From Lumbricus rubellus (lineage: Eukaryota > Annelida > Clitellata > Crassiclitellata > Lumbricidae), in NCBI GenBank assembly GCA_945859605.1, contig OX243820.1, forward strand, positions 28,343,396 to 28,407,395: a stretch of 64,000 nucleotides of DNA, read 5' to 3'. The notes below the pieces were generated by a model. That model was not told where the DNA came from. It did not search any database and was given only the letters and a program-made list of their open reading frames with translations. Each line of letters starts with the position of its first letter. Position 1 is the stretch's first letter. Shown in pieces: positions 51,920-64,000 of the stretch. A program made the position numbers and the translations under genes.

Positions 51920-53205
51920 ATGTATATATAGCAGAAACACCTTTACATACAGACAGGCGCGTAGCTCATAGGCCTACATGCATTAAGTAGGCTAGCTTTG
52001 TTTTGCTTTCGAGAAGTAAAGTTGCTGTTTCGTTGTTTCCATAGAAATGAAGTTAAAGTCTAATTTTAAAATTTCATTACATAAAAGATCTATCATTAAA
52101 ATGTCCGCAAAATGGTTTCCTGCCTGTCTGCATGCATGCCTCTATGTTCCTTGTCACCCTGTCTATTTGACCGTCTCTCTATCTGTTGATTGTCTTCTGT
52201 GTACAGTGTGTATGCACTACCTTTTGCCACAGTCTATATTATGGGGCCGCTCTTCAACATTAAATTTGTTGACATCCTGAGTGGGCCTTAATTAAATCTG
52301 GATATAACACTCGCTAACGAACAACGGAACACTTGAGCGTCGTCGGTTTTCTCGCAGTCACCCCCTGACTATCCGAACCCAATATCGAACTCACCCTCTG
52401 ATTTTTCATGAGACGTGACGTCGATTCGAGTCTGCGACACTGATCTTAATTATATCGCATTGCAGTCACCGTGGGAAGGGGGGTCATGTAAAGCGATCGA
52501 GGGCAATGTGGAGTGACGTGGGACACTGAGTGGGGGGGGGGGTGGTTGTGTTTGAGGGACGGCGTGGGGGGAAGGGTGACGTCAGAAGTCTCATCGGCGT
52601 GACTTCTGAATATCTTCCGTTAAATAGGCGACGATTCTTACGTCGCTCTGACGCAGGAAACATCATCCCACACTGTCACATCGCATGACACTTGCTCGAC
52701 AGGATCCGGTGGCCAACTCCCCACCCCATCTTCCACCATCTTCCCCCATCTTTCCCTACTCCACCCGCCGCTCCATCTTCCTCTCCTCCACCCGCCGCTC
52801 CATCTTCCTCTCCTCCACCCGCCGCTCCATCTTCCTCTCCTCCACCCAGGATCCTTCTCCAGTCCTCCTCTGTTCCTCCGCTCCCTTCCTCTGGTCCAAC
52901 CTCCGCTCCTTCTTCCCCTCCTCAACCCGCCGCTTCAGGATCATCCTCCTCCGCTCCTTCCTCTGGTCCACCCTCCTCTTCGACCTGATCCTTCCGTGTC
53001 TCCTAACGATTGGTTATCTGATTTAGCGGGGCTCTACTCGCCCCCCCCACCTTGTCCTTACCACCCTCTCTCCCTCCCTTGGTGACGCATGCGTGATTAC
53101 AGTCAGTTTGGACGCAGGATCTCGTTCGTCTTCTTATTCCGTACGAAAACATCGACCAATCCAACACTTTCAGTCGAAATAAATGTTCCATTCTCCAGCC
53201 AAACG
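51920..53205. other. No gene; short tandem repeat
   Basis: A 27-bp unit containing CCACCCGCCGCTCCATCTTC is repeated about 3.3 times at 52763-52850. The surrounding pyrimidine-rich sequence (52730-52990) gives spurious Ser/Pro-rich frames. Confidence 0.6.
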
Positions 53206-53211
53206 TGCCAT

Positions 53212-53345
53212 AAACACACCCACACCCACACGCACACCTACACACACACGCATGCATACACACACATACACACGCATGCATACACACACATACACAGACA
53301 TGCATACACACACACACACACAAATGCACCCATGTACACACAAAT
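53212..53345. repeat. (CA)n-type microsatellite
   Basis: ACACAC runs with ACGCATGCATACAC interruptions that themselves recur with a ~28-bp spacing. Confidence 0.9.
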
Positions 53346-53439
53346 AGCCTAAGAAATTTTAACTCTGTAGTGATCGCCCATGGCCCCATGCCAAGATCCG
53401 GAGTAACAAAAGTACTGTGGAAGGCAACAGCATTTAGCA

Positions 53440-53720
53440 TTTAAAGCGCAGGACAAGACATCGGACGACGCAGCTTTTCCACTTTCCTCTGTCCATCGCC
53501 ACCTCTACAACGTCCTCCCACATCATCTCCAGACACTTTGTAGAAAATCAATGTAGATCTTCTCGGACGGTTTCCTCCGAGATTTTCTTTGGTCTTCCTC
53601 TCCCAAGTTTCCCCTCGAGAACCCTTTTAACTGCCTGATTCAGGCTGATTGGCTCTCCTATCCCTATCCATTCGTAGCACGTGCGCCATCAAATTTAATC
53701 GTTTTTCCCCTGATAATATT
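53440..53720 (-). mobile_element. RTE LINE C-terminal fragment
   Basis: The minus strand carries, in shifting frames, AHVLRMDRDR, then VKRVLEGKLGRGRPKKISEE, then VAMDRGKWKSCVVRCL. These equal the GHI-R, RGRGRP and final DR-W blocks of the intact LINE at 15375-18411. Confidence 0.7.
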
Positions 53721-53819
53721 GTTCTCCAGTTTCACTTGTCCTATCTTTTCTCTGATGGTTTTATGGCTTTATGGTGCTGTTGACAACTCTTAACGTTTAG
53801 ACTTGTTATAAATTTATAA

Positions 53820-54145
53820 GACCGACCCACACCTCAACGCGGTGGGGGGGGGGGGGGTGACAATAGCCAAGTAGGGGATTGCCTGTTGGGGCTATGCCAT
53901 CAGTGGTGAAGGCTAACTCAGCCGAAGAACCACCTAGGGCGTTTCGCGAGGTGGACAGGCCCAACAGGAACCCTGAACAGCTGGCTAACGTGGGCGGCAA
54001 TCAACTCCCCAAAAGGGTTTGTCAGATGTGTGGCGATACGCTGACAGCAAAAAAAGAAACACGCTTGAAACCTAATGCCACTCGCGGGCACCTACGGGCA
54101 CTGGTCCCTCGGTTCTTGATGATGATAATGAGCTTATACAGTGTT
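53820..54145 (+). mobile_element. Short LINE-derived element (5' leader joined to RTE-like 3' tail)
   Basis: The GC-rich leader (ACCTCAACGCGGTGGGG, then GGCTAACTCAGCCGAAGAAC) runs directly into CGCGGGCACCTACGGGCAC and a GATGATGATAATG tail like the other RTE 3' ends. No RT sequence lies between, suggesting an internally deleted copy or a SINE that borrows the RTE tail. Confidence 0.45.
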
Positions 54146-54559
54146 CAAAAACTAGTATAGGTATACCATAACGAAAAAAATTGAAGGCCTTTGTGATATG
54201 GTTTTAGATAATTACAAATAATGCAAAGAAATTCACTTGGCGCCATTTTGTCGACGAAAACATCCTAATTGTGAAGACAAAAGTGGACAGAACAGGACTG
54301 GATAGGAGAGGGCAGGGCAGAAGAGGGTGGCAGGAGACCCGACATACAATGACAGGACATGATAAGATAGTACACGATTGGATAGGAGATGACAGGATAG
54401 AACAGTAAAGGACAGAGCAGGGCAGGAGGGGAAGGAAAAGACAGGAAATACTGGACGGGGAGGACAGGCAAGGGCCGGGCAGTAGATAACAGGACATAAG
54501 AGGACATCAGAAAGCGGGACAGGACAGTGAAGCAGAACAGAGAGAGAACAGAATATAGA

Positions 54560-54576
54560 ACTGCAGAAGACGAGAA

Positions 54577-54611
<35 letters not shown>

Positions 54612-54631
54612 AAGACAGAGACAGAGACAGA

Positions 54632-54707
<76 letters not shown>

Positions 54708-54775
54708 GAAAGAGGGAGACAGACAGACACAGACAGACACAAACAGATACAGACAGGCAGACAGAGACAAGGAGA
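54560..54775. repeat. (GA)n and (GACA)n microsatellites
   Basis: AGAGAG runs (54568-54705) flanked by GACAGACA runs on both sides. The surrounding 54290-54560 is a purine-rich, loosely repeated AGGACAGG tract. Confidence 0.92.
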
Positions 54776-54932
54776 GCGCAGAGCACGGGAAATGAAGATT
54801 CGTGATGCCAAAAAGTTTAAGGAAACGAATCGTTTTCGTCGTTTTCGGCTTCACTGCAGAAATAATTATTAATTCAGGGTTGGATGCTTGAAGAATTCGA
54901 ATTAATTGCCTGCTATCTTCGGCGACTACGCC

Positions 54933-54978
54933 ACCGCCGCCCGCCGCCCGCCGCCCGCCGCCCGCCGCCGCCGCCGGA
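54933..54978. repeat. CCGCCGCC-rich tandem repeat
   Basis: GCCGCCCGCCGCCC units; a local GC spike in A/T-rich surroundings. Confidence 0.85.
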
Positions 54979-56040
54979 GCCTGGTCTGCCGAGCGGGCTC
55001 GATTGAAAGCGTAATTAGGAGGACGTCGCCTTCATTTAGTCGGAATGTTCGTCTAATTTAGCACCGACCGCCCCAACCTTTCGCCCAACATTCCCTCCAC
55101 CTTCCTCCTCCTTTTACTCCTCCTGCTACGCCTGTTCGTCTTTCCACTGCTCCCTGTCCATTTGCTTTCCACGGAGAACGAATAACGGGCGCCATTTGCT
55201 CCATTTGCTCCGCGGTCTCTTCCCTCTGTCTGTCTGCTACATACAATTACAATACCTTCTTATTCTTTTCGGTTTTTTTTTCTTTCTGCATGTTTTGTAA
55301 TTGTTATTAAACATTTATGCAGCGTCGCTCAACTGATTCGACGCGTTCGCTACGCTATTGCCGAAATGAAGGTAAATGATATTAGGAGCAATAAGTTCGT
55401 GTAAGCTTATATCGTAATTATCGTAATCGTGGACCTAACCTTGAGATTTGCAGAAAAGAGAACTTTCACAGTCACAGACGCTCGCAGGCATCCGGTATAA
55501 TTATATTAGGCTGCGATGTCTGGAGATGTTGTCGTAATTAGAGTTATTAGACCCGCGATCACACAGTACGAGAATTGCAAAACATGTAAGTTGAGGTCCA
55601 GACTATGATCCACGTGAAGTCTGGGTGAGCAAAGAAGACTTAATTACGAGGCCCTATATAGCCTCTAGGAAAGACTGGTGCACGGGTTGAAATCAAAACT
55701 TCCGGCAATTCTCACCCCGCGAACGCAAGTTGAACAGAACCAACAGTATACCGTACGTCATCTAGACTATTCTAGACTATAATAATACTGTAAATTTGAC
55801 GAATGACAGTTATTTCGTGAGTTCTTGGACTAAAGAAACATCGAGGCATAACGAAAGGCGGTGACGTCCGCGATGCACATAGCGCCGTGCACCGTCCAAC
55901 AGTCCCTCGAGCGAAGGTGGTAGAAAACGTTGTAACCTGATATGTTGCGATGGGAGGACATTCGATTTATGGCACAACACCTCTTTCGTTTACGGTCGAT
56001 GCTATTCTAAAGCCACGCATAACCAGGGCTGTAGGGAGAG
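54979..56040. other. Apparently unique intergenic sequence, no gene seen
   Basis: No repeat structure or coding region found on either strand. Confidence 0.4.
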
Positions 56041-56045
56041 ATCCT

Positions 56046-56238
56046 GAGTGGCCGAGTGGGTTGTAGCCTGCTCGCCGCGCCGGCGGCCCGGGTTCGATTC
56101 CCGGTCAGAGATTAATTTCTCGGATCTTTACTGCTGGTGGCTCGGTCGCAATATAAACGTGGAGTGTGAGGTTGTACTCTGCCTCCGACACTAATCATCT
56201 TCGATATGAAACAGTGTCGTTAAGCCCGAATACAAAAA
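56046..56238 (+). mobile_element. tRNA-derived SINE
   Basis: The head GATCCTGAGTGGCCGAGTGG through CCCGGGTTCGATTCCCGGTC has a strong B box and T-arm. The end GAGATT does not pair well with the start, and a body with a GTTAAGCCCGAATACAAAAA tail follows. A SINE rather than a tRNA gene. Confidence 0.72.
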
Positions 56239-56844
56239 AGGGCTGTAGGGCCTAGGCTACACGAGGGTATACGCGGGTATAGGCTACAGCGTATACTCAC
56301 CTACGGTGGAAAACGGCATCGTATACTCACCTCCCGAAAACTAGGATATACGCTTGTAAAAGGCAGGGTATAGCCTACGGGTGCACGCTAGTAAATCAGG
56401 GTGCATATCGAAGCGAATGACAAAAATGGTCTTCACCTTTTCGGACGGGGAAAATTGAGACCTTAATTGAGTCCTGAAAAATTTTGCTGATCCTGGGCAG
56501 AAAAATCTGACGATTTTTTTAGTCATCCGATCGAAATGTCAGAAAACATACCAATTTCCCATCCTAAAAACTAAATGGGGCGGGGGCACGATGCATGGGC
56601 ATTTTAAATAGGGGCCATGGCCGAATTGGCCCCCTGGGTCCGCCCCTGAACCACCGCCTGTTTACAGAAAGGACAAAATTTCAACTTTTTGACATCGTAA
56701 CCCCGGCTCTGTATATCCGCATTTTTTCGCATCCTTTCTCTCTCACTATACTCTCTGAGTCTTCCTACATGCTCCCCCTCTCTATTCCTCCCTCAGTCGC
56801 ACACTTCATTTCTTCCTTTCTTAATCTCTATGTCCCTCTATCTT

Positions 56845-57111
<267 letters not shown>

Positions 57112-57544
57112 ATCGTCATTGGCCTCCTCTCCCTAAATTCCTTTTGCGCAGCAGCAGGAGCCTTAGCTGCGAAATGGAGGCAAATAACACAGACATGTAG
57201 GGTGATGCGAATGAAGATGGTAGTATTAATGAACGGGTGAGAAGGAGTTCCACACATGGCAGGATAAAAGAAGTATGGCAGTAGAGTATGCAGAAGAAAA
57301 GGAGAAGGGGAGTATATAGTGAGTATGCAGCAAGCAGTAATTCTATCCGTCAATTCCAATCGAAATAACAATTTTGTTTTGACGTTTTTTGGAGACGATA
57401 TCGAGTCAATTGATCTGCCTTGTCAACTCTGCTTGCGATCAAAATCACGACGCAAGACATCTATCGACCAAACGCAACAACTAAGTCGGATCTATATAAT
57501 AGCAACAAACGAATAAAGCAACACAATGAATGCAAACACTGCAC

Positions 57545-58290
57545 TAGAATGTTGGTCTATATTTACTTTTACGCAATTATAATAATTATTTATTACAAAT
57601 CAAATGTGAATGTAAGCTTATATATAATAATACGCAATTAATGCACACGTTAGAATGTTGGTCTATATTAACTTTAACGCACTTATATTACAAATCAAAT
57701 GTGAATGTACACACAATTAATGCACACTGTTAAAATGTTGGTCTATACTTTTAGGGGATTATAATACAACCAACAAGCACAGGCGTAGGGGACATTTCAG
57801 GAGTGGGGGGGGGGAAGTTAAACTTTTGCCCGAAAAATCTGATGACCTTTTTTAGATTTTTTAAAATGTTTCCTGATCTGCTTGCTCGAAGACCAGACTT
57901 GCCCAAAATTTGGGGGGCATTTGCCCTCTGGACACCCGCCTCCTACGCCTATGAAAACCAGTGTGAATACATAATTAATGTACTGTACATAACTAGATTG
58001 TTAGTCTGGGTAGGCCTACTTTACAAAAAATTACATAAATAAATAGTATGAATACACAACGAATTTACACTGCACAAGTTATTGGTCTATGTACTTTTTA
58101 CAGAAAATATTACATAAACAAGTGTGAATACAGAATTAATGTACACTGCTAGAATGTTGGACTATAATAATACTTTCACAGAAAATAATACGCAAAAAAT
58201 AAGTAGGCCTACGAATGCGCAATTAGTGTACATTTCTGGTATACATTAGCCTATTGGTTCATGTACTTTTACAGAAAATATTACATTAAA
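57545..58290. repeat. Tandem array of ~75-107-bp units, about 7 copies
   Basis: Recurring GAATGTTGGTCTATA, TTACAAATCAAATGTGAATG and AATTAATGCACACTG words at 57547, 57654, 57733, 57997, 58078, 58152 and 58252. The array is interrupted by a MITE at 57780-57953. Confidence 0.8.
57780..57953. mobile_element. MITE inside the tandem array
   Basis: Inverted ends CAGGCGTAGGGGACA and, reverse complemented, CATAGGCGTAGGAGG. About 174 bp, G-run interior. The target duplication is degraded. Confidence 0.65.
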
Positions 58291-58529
58291 AATGTGCACA
58301 GAAAAATCGTCTACGCTTCAACAAAATGCGTGATTACAACGCAAGGGAATGAAAACTGCGCAGTTGAATTAAGTCTCTGATTCGTACAGTACACGATCAC
58401 GCGGAGAGACAGTTTGCAAGTCATGCATATAGAGCAGAGAGAATGGAATGGTATGGAAGTCTTGCTATTTATAGCAATCGATGGAAACGCTGGAGTGGAA
58501 GACATCGCCAGAAATTTCATCGGCATCGT

Positions 58530-59275
58530 CAGCTTCATCTTCGTCGTCGTCGTCATCTACCTCCTCCTCCTGTTCATCTTCCTCCTCCTCCTCCTACTCC
58601 TCCTCCTCGTCCTCCTCTTCCTCCTGTTCATCTTCCTCGTCTTCCTCGTCTTCCTTGTCCTACTCATCTCCCTCCTCCTCTTCCTGTTCCTTCTCCTCGT
58701 TCTCGTCCTCTTGTTATTTCTTCTTCTCCTCCTCGTCCTCCTTTTTCTCCTCCTCTTTCTCTTGCTCCGTCTTCTCCGAATTCCTTTTGCTCCTCTTCCT
58801 CATCCTCGTTTTTCTCTTTCTCCTCCTCCTTTTCTTGTTCCTACTCCTCGTCCTCGTCCTCCTCCTTGTTCCAATGTTCATCTTCCTCGTCCTCCTCGCC
58901 CTCCTCCTGCTCTCCCTCCTCCTCCTCCTCCTGTTCCTTATCCTCGTTCTTGTCCTCTTGGTCTTCCTCCTCGTCCTTCTTCTTCTCCTCCTCCTTCTCT
59001 TGCTCCTTCTCTTCTCTCTCTTGCTCCTCGTCCTCGTCCTCCTACTCCTCTCCCTCCTCCTCCTGTTCCTTCTCATCGTTCTCATCCTCTTGCTCTTCCT
59101 CCTCCTTCTCCTTTTTCTCCTCCTTCTCTTGCTTCTTCTTCTCTTCCTCTTGCTCCTCCTCCTCGTCCTCGTCCTTCTCTTCGTCGTCCTTCTCTTCCTC
59201 TTGCTACTCGTTCTCATCCTCGTCGTCCTCCTCGTCGTCGTCCTACTCCTCCATCTTCTTCTGCTCCCCCTTTCT
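58530..59275 (+). repeat. 750-bp polypyrimidine (CCT/CTT) tract
   Basis: Almost entirely C and T with rare G and A, irregular CTCCTCCTC units. All three plus frames and one minus frame stay open for 189-312 codons purely from composition. Confidence 0.95.
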
Positions 59276-59531
59276 CTCGTCATTCCAATTTTCTATCTGC
59301 TGATGTAGACTTCTTGTCTTTCGTCTCAACTCATGTCTCTTTCCGTCCATAGACTTCATATATACCGATCGCCTTCCAGTTGAACAGCATATTCCGCCTT
59401 CATTTCGAATTCTCAAGCTCCAGGTTCTCAACTTTTATCTCAAGTTCAATTCGTGAGCACAAAAATTCCTCTGCCTCTGTACGGTAACTCTCAAGATCCC
59501 ACTTATCCGATTCCTAATTTCGGCACATATA

Positions 59532-59870
59532 CAGGGTGCGCCAAAAAAGGACTTCCATAAGTTTTTTGCCAATATCTTGGCGAAAAGTAAGAATTCCGAA
59601 ATGAAATTTTACAGACTTAAAGACAATTCATATTTACAAATGATGGCCAGATTACGTCAAAATATTTCAAACACAACAAAAGTTACACCACTTTTAGTGA
59701 TGTCACCCACCGTTTTTTGACTATTCAAAAACACGACGCAACAAAAAGTAACAAAAAACCAATCTAATTATTCTGACCAATATCTTGGCCAAAAGTACGA
59801 ATATCGAAATGAAATTTTGCAAGCTTAGAGAAAATTCATATCTGCACACGATGGTCAGATTTCATCCAAA
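59532..59870. repeat. Mariner-like left end and tandem partial copy
   Basis: TA then CAGGGTGCGCCAAAAAAGG at 59530-59551, followed by the repeat also found at 7262-7470 and a second partial unit at 59776-59870. No right terminus found. Confidence 0.55.
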
Positions 59871-59896
59871 CCGTAGGCTATGCCACTGGCCTTCGG

Positions 59897-60217
59897 AAGT
59901 GGTTCCCAACTCCGTTACGCGCGGGCTAAAGTGGCCCTCATCGCTCAAAGAATTAAAAAATATTTGAAAAAATTGACAATATTATTGCAGGATAGAACCC
60001 ATAATTATTTTCTATTACAATTTATTTTATTTTGAAGTCTATAAAGAACATCAAGCGCTCCAATTTGATTCAAATGTAACAATTTTATATGCTTTTAGTT
60101 AATTAAAATTTAGCTTTTGTGCCCTCCTATTGTCTTTCAATTAAGAAAAATGGCCTTCGTATATTCTCCAACTTAGAAAAAAGTGATCCTAAAGTCACAA
60201 CAGTTTGGGAACCACTG
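59897..60217. mobile_element. hAT-like MITE with GTGGTTCCCAA ends
   Basis: Left AAGTGGTTCCCAACTCC; right, reverse complemented, CAGTGGTTCCCAAACTG. These are typical of a widespread hAT group. No duplication could be confirmed. Confidence 0.65.
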
Positions 60218-60238
60218 CACTAGCGGTACGCATACCAC

Positions 60239-60910
60239 CAGGGCTGTTTTCAAGGAATTTTTGAACTGCACAATTCCTTTCCCATCACCCATGGGGCCGT
60301 CCATAAAGTACGTCACGCTCCAGGGGGTGAGAGGGTGTAAGAAAGTGTGACAGTTTGTGACGGAGGAGGAGGTCAGGCCATGTGTGACGTCACACATTTA
60401 TTTTTTAATGATGTGTATTATATAATTGTCTAGTCTAATTTTTGCAATTTTTGTTTTCAAATTCAATCTACATTGAGTTACTGCTTCAATGAATAACTGT
60501 GACAACTGCTGACAATTAACTATTCTACTATTAAAGTCATTTTAATAATGTGATAGTTCTTTTAAGTGGAAACTTTACAGTTTAATAGTGAAGTGTGTTT
60601 TAGATTAAATTTTAATAAGGTGTTAATTTTTTTTTTAAATCGAAAGTGCGACGTACTTTGGGGGGGGGGGTCCGAGAAAGTGTGACGTACTTTAAGGGGG
60701 GGTCCGAGAAAGTGTGACAGTTTGTGACAGGGGGAGGGGGTCAAAAATGGTCTAAAATAGCGTGACGTACTTTATGGACGGCCCCCATGGTAAATTACCT
60801 CCAATCGGAGGACAATGATCTTTTTTGCTAGTTTTACGTTTTAAATGTAGGCTCAAATGGGCTTCTACAACTGCACATTTTGTGTACAACTGCACGTTTA
60901 AAAAGCCCTG
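60239..60910. mobile_element. hAT-like MITE carrying a nested MITE
   Basis: Ends CAGGGCTGTTTT and, reverse complemented, CAGGGCTTTTTA, flanked by a perfect 8-bp duplication CATACCAC (60231-60238 and 60911-60918). Without the nested 490-bp element it would be about 180 bp. Confidence 0.85.
60295..60784. mobile_element. Nested MITE, GGGCCGTCCATAAAGTACG family
   Basis: Perfect 26-bp inverted repeats GGGCCGTCCATAAAGTACGT then CACGCT, flanked by a 5-bp CCATG (60290-60294 and 60785-60789). Internally it repeats GTGTGACGTACTTT and GTCCGAGAAAGTGTGAC motifs. This end sequence is common in many animal genomes; the superfamily is not certain to me. Confidence 0.85.
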
Positions 60911-61450
60911 CATACCACCGTTTGAAAACCGTTGCAATACAACGTAATAATCAACAAGAAAATTCCAGTTAACCAATAACCAATGCCTACAACATCCAGG
61001 GCTATAGAATAATATACACAGAAAGAGCTACACGCTAAAGGCGCAAATGATTAGAAATCACCAACAGAGGAAAACTTTAATAGTTATTAGAAGTTCTTTT
61101 TACGACGTTATAGTTTCTATGAAGCAAGATAGCGTCTATACATGTAGACTCTAGAGTCTAGACAGTTCTATAGACTCATTGTTCATTAACATTCGCAACT
61201 GAATTTGAAATGCTAAAAGCAGTTTTATACAGATCAATGACATCGCCAGACAGCAAGAGATTTAATAGTCACCATTTTACTGAGTCAATTACCTCCTGTC
61301 CAAACGCAAAAGCATGAAAATAGATCTAAGCTTGCAGCTATAGTAGGCTATACGCATGCGTGCGAATGTCTCTATCTGCGGCTCTGCGTGTTTGAATGTT
61401 TAGGACTTTAGGTGTTTGTGTAAGTTACCCACTCTGAATATATGCTATAA

Positions 61451-61749
61451 CATGGGCGCCCGCACATGGGGCAAGAGGGGCACTTGCCCCCTGGAAAGTT
61501 GAAACCTATTTTTAGCCTATAACTGCTACTTTTTGGTTGTTAACAAATTTCTTTTCGCTAAAGAAACTACATTCATAATAAAAAATTATAAAAAGTGAAA
61601 CGGAGACATTTACATTAAGAAACCCCTTGAAAAATACCCGTGCATGTTCTAAATTTACAGATTTACATTTTCAACTTCTTGCTCCGAAAACTTTAACCGT
61701 GACCATTGAGTTTTGCCCCCTCCTGCAAAAATTTCTGTGGGCGCCCATG
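61451..61749. mobile_element. MITE with CATGGGCGCCC ends
   Basis: Ends CATGGGCGCCCGCA and, reverse complemented, CATGGGCGCCCACA. TATGCTA occurs at 61441-61447 and 61750-61756, a likely hAT-type duplication with a few bases of slippage at the left. Confidence 0.75.
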
Positions 61750-62179
61750 TATGCTAGGTCAGTAAGCTTACTTAGCGCCATTTTCCATATAAATAATTTC
61801 AGTGAGAAATAGACAGTGCTATAAATCATTTGGCACACAACAGCATCGAACGCAAGCGTAATTCAAAATCTAACATAAAATAAAATACAATAAGTTCTAT
61901 ATAAAACCACTGCCACTGTATACAGTTCATCAGCGACACAGTGTAAGCTTATTAGTCGATGAACGCTGTACAGTGTATACCGTGCAAAACATAGACATCT
62001 TACATTTACTATATAATGATGTCAATGGTCCAAAATCGTTGTGCAGGTCAACTTTCGGTCTCAAGTCAACTTCCGGACTAAGGTCAAACAGGAAGTCCGA
62101 GGGGTGTACATGTAGGCTAACACCCGTTGAATATCACGCATTCTTATTTTAGATAAGAAGGTCGGAAGAGACTTCCTGG

Positions 62180-62462
62180 CAGGGCCGGATTAAGCAATGT
62201 CGGGGCCCTGATCGGGAATTTTTGAGGGGCCCTGTTCGGGAATTTTTTGCGGTAAATTTGTCAAATTTTTCGGGAAAATCATACCATTTCATCCGCCAAA
62301 AAAGTTGATGACCTTTTTTTAATCATCTGCCGAAAAATGTTTGGGAAAATAGCCGTGTAGCCAAAATTTGCTAAAGATTTTTTTTACACATTTGTGGGGG
62401 CCCCTAAAGTGTGGGGGCCCCTGTTCCGCCGAACATGTTGAACATGCCTTAATCCGGCCCTG
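62180..62462. mobile_element. Non-autonomous hAT element, 283 bp
   Basis: Inverted ends CAGGGCCGGATTAAGC and CAGGGCCGGATTAAGG, flanked by a perfect 8-bp duplication CTTCCTGG (62172-62179 and 62463-62470). Interior GGGGCCC blocks recur on both sides. Confidence 0.9.
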
Positions 62463-62470
62463 CTTCCTGG

Positions 62471-63288
62471 AGAGAACTTTTACCGAAAGAGAACTCCATG
62501 CAAGTCTATATATATAGTGGTGGGCTGATGGCGGCAGTAGCCGCAGAAAGACACGTCTTCTTCTACCGAAGCCATTTTTCGTTGCCATAGATTAGTCACA
62601 TTAAGAAGAACAGAGAACCTGGTTGAGTATTCTACAGGCCTAGTCCTTGGAGTCAGCACAGACTGAAAATAATTAGATCGACTGAAACACAGAGTCTTGC
62701 TTATACAATATACACATTAATCCGCAACTCGAAAGTTCGCTTAAATGCGAGCAGCACGTGTCATGTAGCGTAATATTACAGCGTATACAGTAACCTACAT
62801 TACATCAATGCAACACAACGTAATCATTAGTAAACGTAACACAACGTCGGTAAGTGTCGTAAAAACGTAGAACTACTAGTTTCGTATAACAGCGTGTAAA
62901 AACTTTGTAGAATTCGATGCCATGCAACATAATGTTGATCTAATCGATGTCAAGTTTGCGTTTATCTTATTGCCTAAATATAATTATAGTTGAGCGTGTA
63001 ATACTGGAGAACGTAGAGAAATTCTCTAAATGGCGCAAAGGGTTATTCTAAATTAAAGACAACATTTTTGCACACCTTTTTATTTTGACAGGCAACCAAG
63101 TTAGAACGCATCGATATCTTGAAGCTGAAGCTGGAAGCTGAACAGATGAACAAATGAGATGCAACAGGTGTTTTCAGTAAACCCAACTTGCGAAGTTTCG
63201 GAAAGTTTGTCTTAAAAAACACCACACAGGCTTGTTTAAAAGCGGAAACTTTGGAAGTATCGGGGACTGCATAACAACGGAAAGACGG
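62471..63288. other. No gene seen
   Basis: A/T-rich sequence with no coding or repeat structure found on either strand. Confidence 0.4.
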
Positions 63289-63455
<167 letters not shown>

Positions 63456-64000
63456 CAAAGGAATAGAAAGATAGGGGAGAGGGATTGAGCCAGGAGGAGG
63501 GAGGAAGTGAGGAGATAGCATACAGACAGACACAAACAGAAGCAGCTATCGAGAAAGACATAACTGTTTGAGTGTGTATACGTGGGCGTGTGATTGCATG
63601 TGTGCTTGGGCTGGCGTTCCCTATGTGTGCCTGTACGTGTGTGTGGTATAGATAGATGGAGACGCCATGTATACACGTATACATGACGCTCTGCCAGAGC
63701 AACACCGTATTTGAAAGCGGAGAGTAGCGATCTCTTACAGAATCCATCCATATACGTCACCGGCGTTGACGTGGAGAGATGGAAGCGACGTCAACCGTTG
63801 AATAGGTCAACGTCAACGGGACAATAAGCATTCCTAATGCGCCATAGGCCAACCAGGCAACCAGTCTCTGACGCTTCTACTTGCATGGACCTGTTTGGTG
63901 GAGAGAGAGAGTTCAGCCGATTACTCGTCCAATTTCCGGTCGAAGGAACGAGAAAGAGCGTCTCCACGCGAGAGAGGGAGTGAGAGAGAGGGAGTGGCAG

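Noticed and set aside
54204..54854. Leu/Ser-rich minus-strand frames of 97-192 codons
   Set aside because: Complement of GA/GACA repeats and a purine-rich tract.
58414..59352. Open frames of 275-312 codons (plus) and 189 codons (minus, Arg-rich)
   Set aside because: They follow from the C/T-only composition; three frames are open at once with no domain.

Overview
This window is metazoan nuclear DNA. It has introns with GT/AG junctions, exon phases shared between paralogues, LINEs, tRNA-derived SINEs, many DNA transposons with 8-bp target-site duplications, and long microsatellites. The gene content (a KLHL8-type BTB-BACK-Kelch gene) and the repeat style suggest a marine invertebrate. I cannot name the species or phylum from the sequence. 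Positions 46613-46812 are a 200-base run of N (assembly gap).

The only confident protein-coding genes are two tandem, same-strand paralogues, each with 8 coding exons. Copy 1 is at 11429-23919 (leader remnant from 11199) and copy 2 at 29401-40421, about 18.2 kb apart start to start. Both encode BTB, BACK and six Kelch repeats, most like KLHL8, the CUL3 ubiquitin-ligase substrate adaptor. Each then continues in frame into a last exon encoding an extra ~170-residue tail that is absent from KLHL8 as I know it. The tail looks like two winged-helix-type units. The copies have different lesions. Copy 1 lost 13 bp, which cuts off its N-terminal leader and leaves a new ATG at the start of the BTB domain. 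Copy 2 lost 12 bp inside the BTB domain, removing the Glu of the phi-x-E motif that BTB-Kelch proteins use to bind CUL3. Exon 5 is about 97% identical between copies while exon 4 is about 74%, and the last exons barely align.

Layout: 0-3 kb, a decayed long-inverted-repeat transposon. 3-10 kb, repeats and a possible minus-strand gene fragment. 10.3-24.5 kb, copy 1, with a 5.0-kb hAT element in intron 3 that carries an RTE-type LINE. 24.5-27.4 kb, spacer with a SINE. 27.4-40.4 kb, copy 2, with nested MITEs, a 21-bp minisatellite beginning at the exon 5 donor site, and a mariner-type element in intron 5. 40.4-46.4 kb, repeats. 46.4-64 kb, gene-poor and rich in simple repeats (GGGA, CATA, CAGT/CTGT, GACA and a 0.75-kb pyrimidine tract), with at least five more inverted-repeat transposons and LINE fragments.

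If the family assignment holds, the two Kelch proteins would be cytoplasmic or nuclear substrate receptors. Copy 1 keeps the CUL3 motif and copy 2 does not, so they may no longer do the same job.
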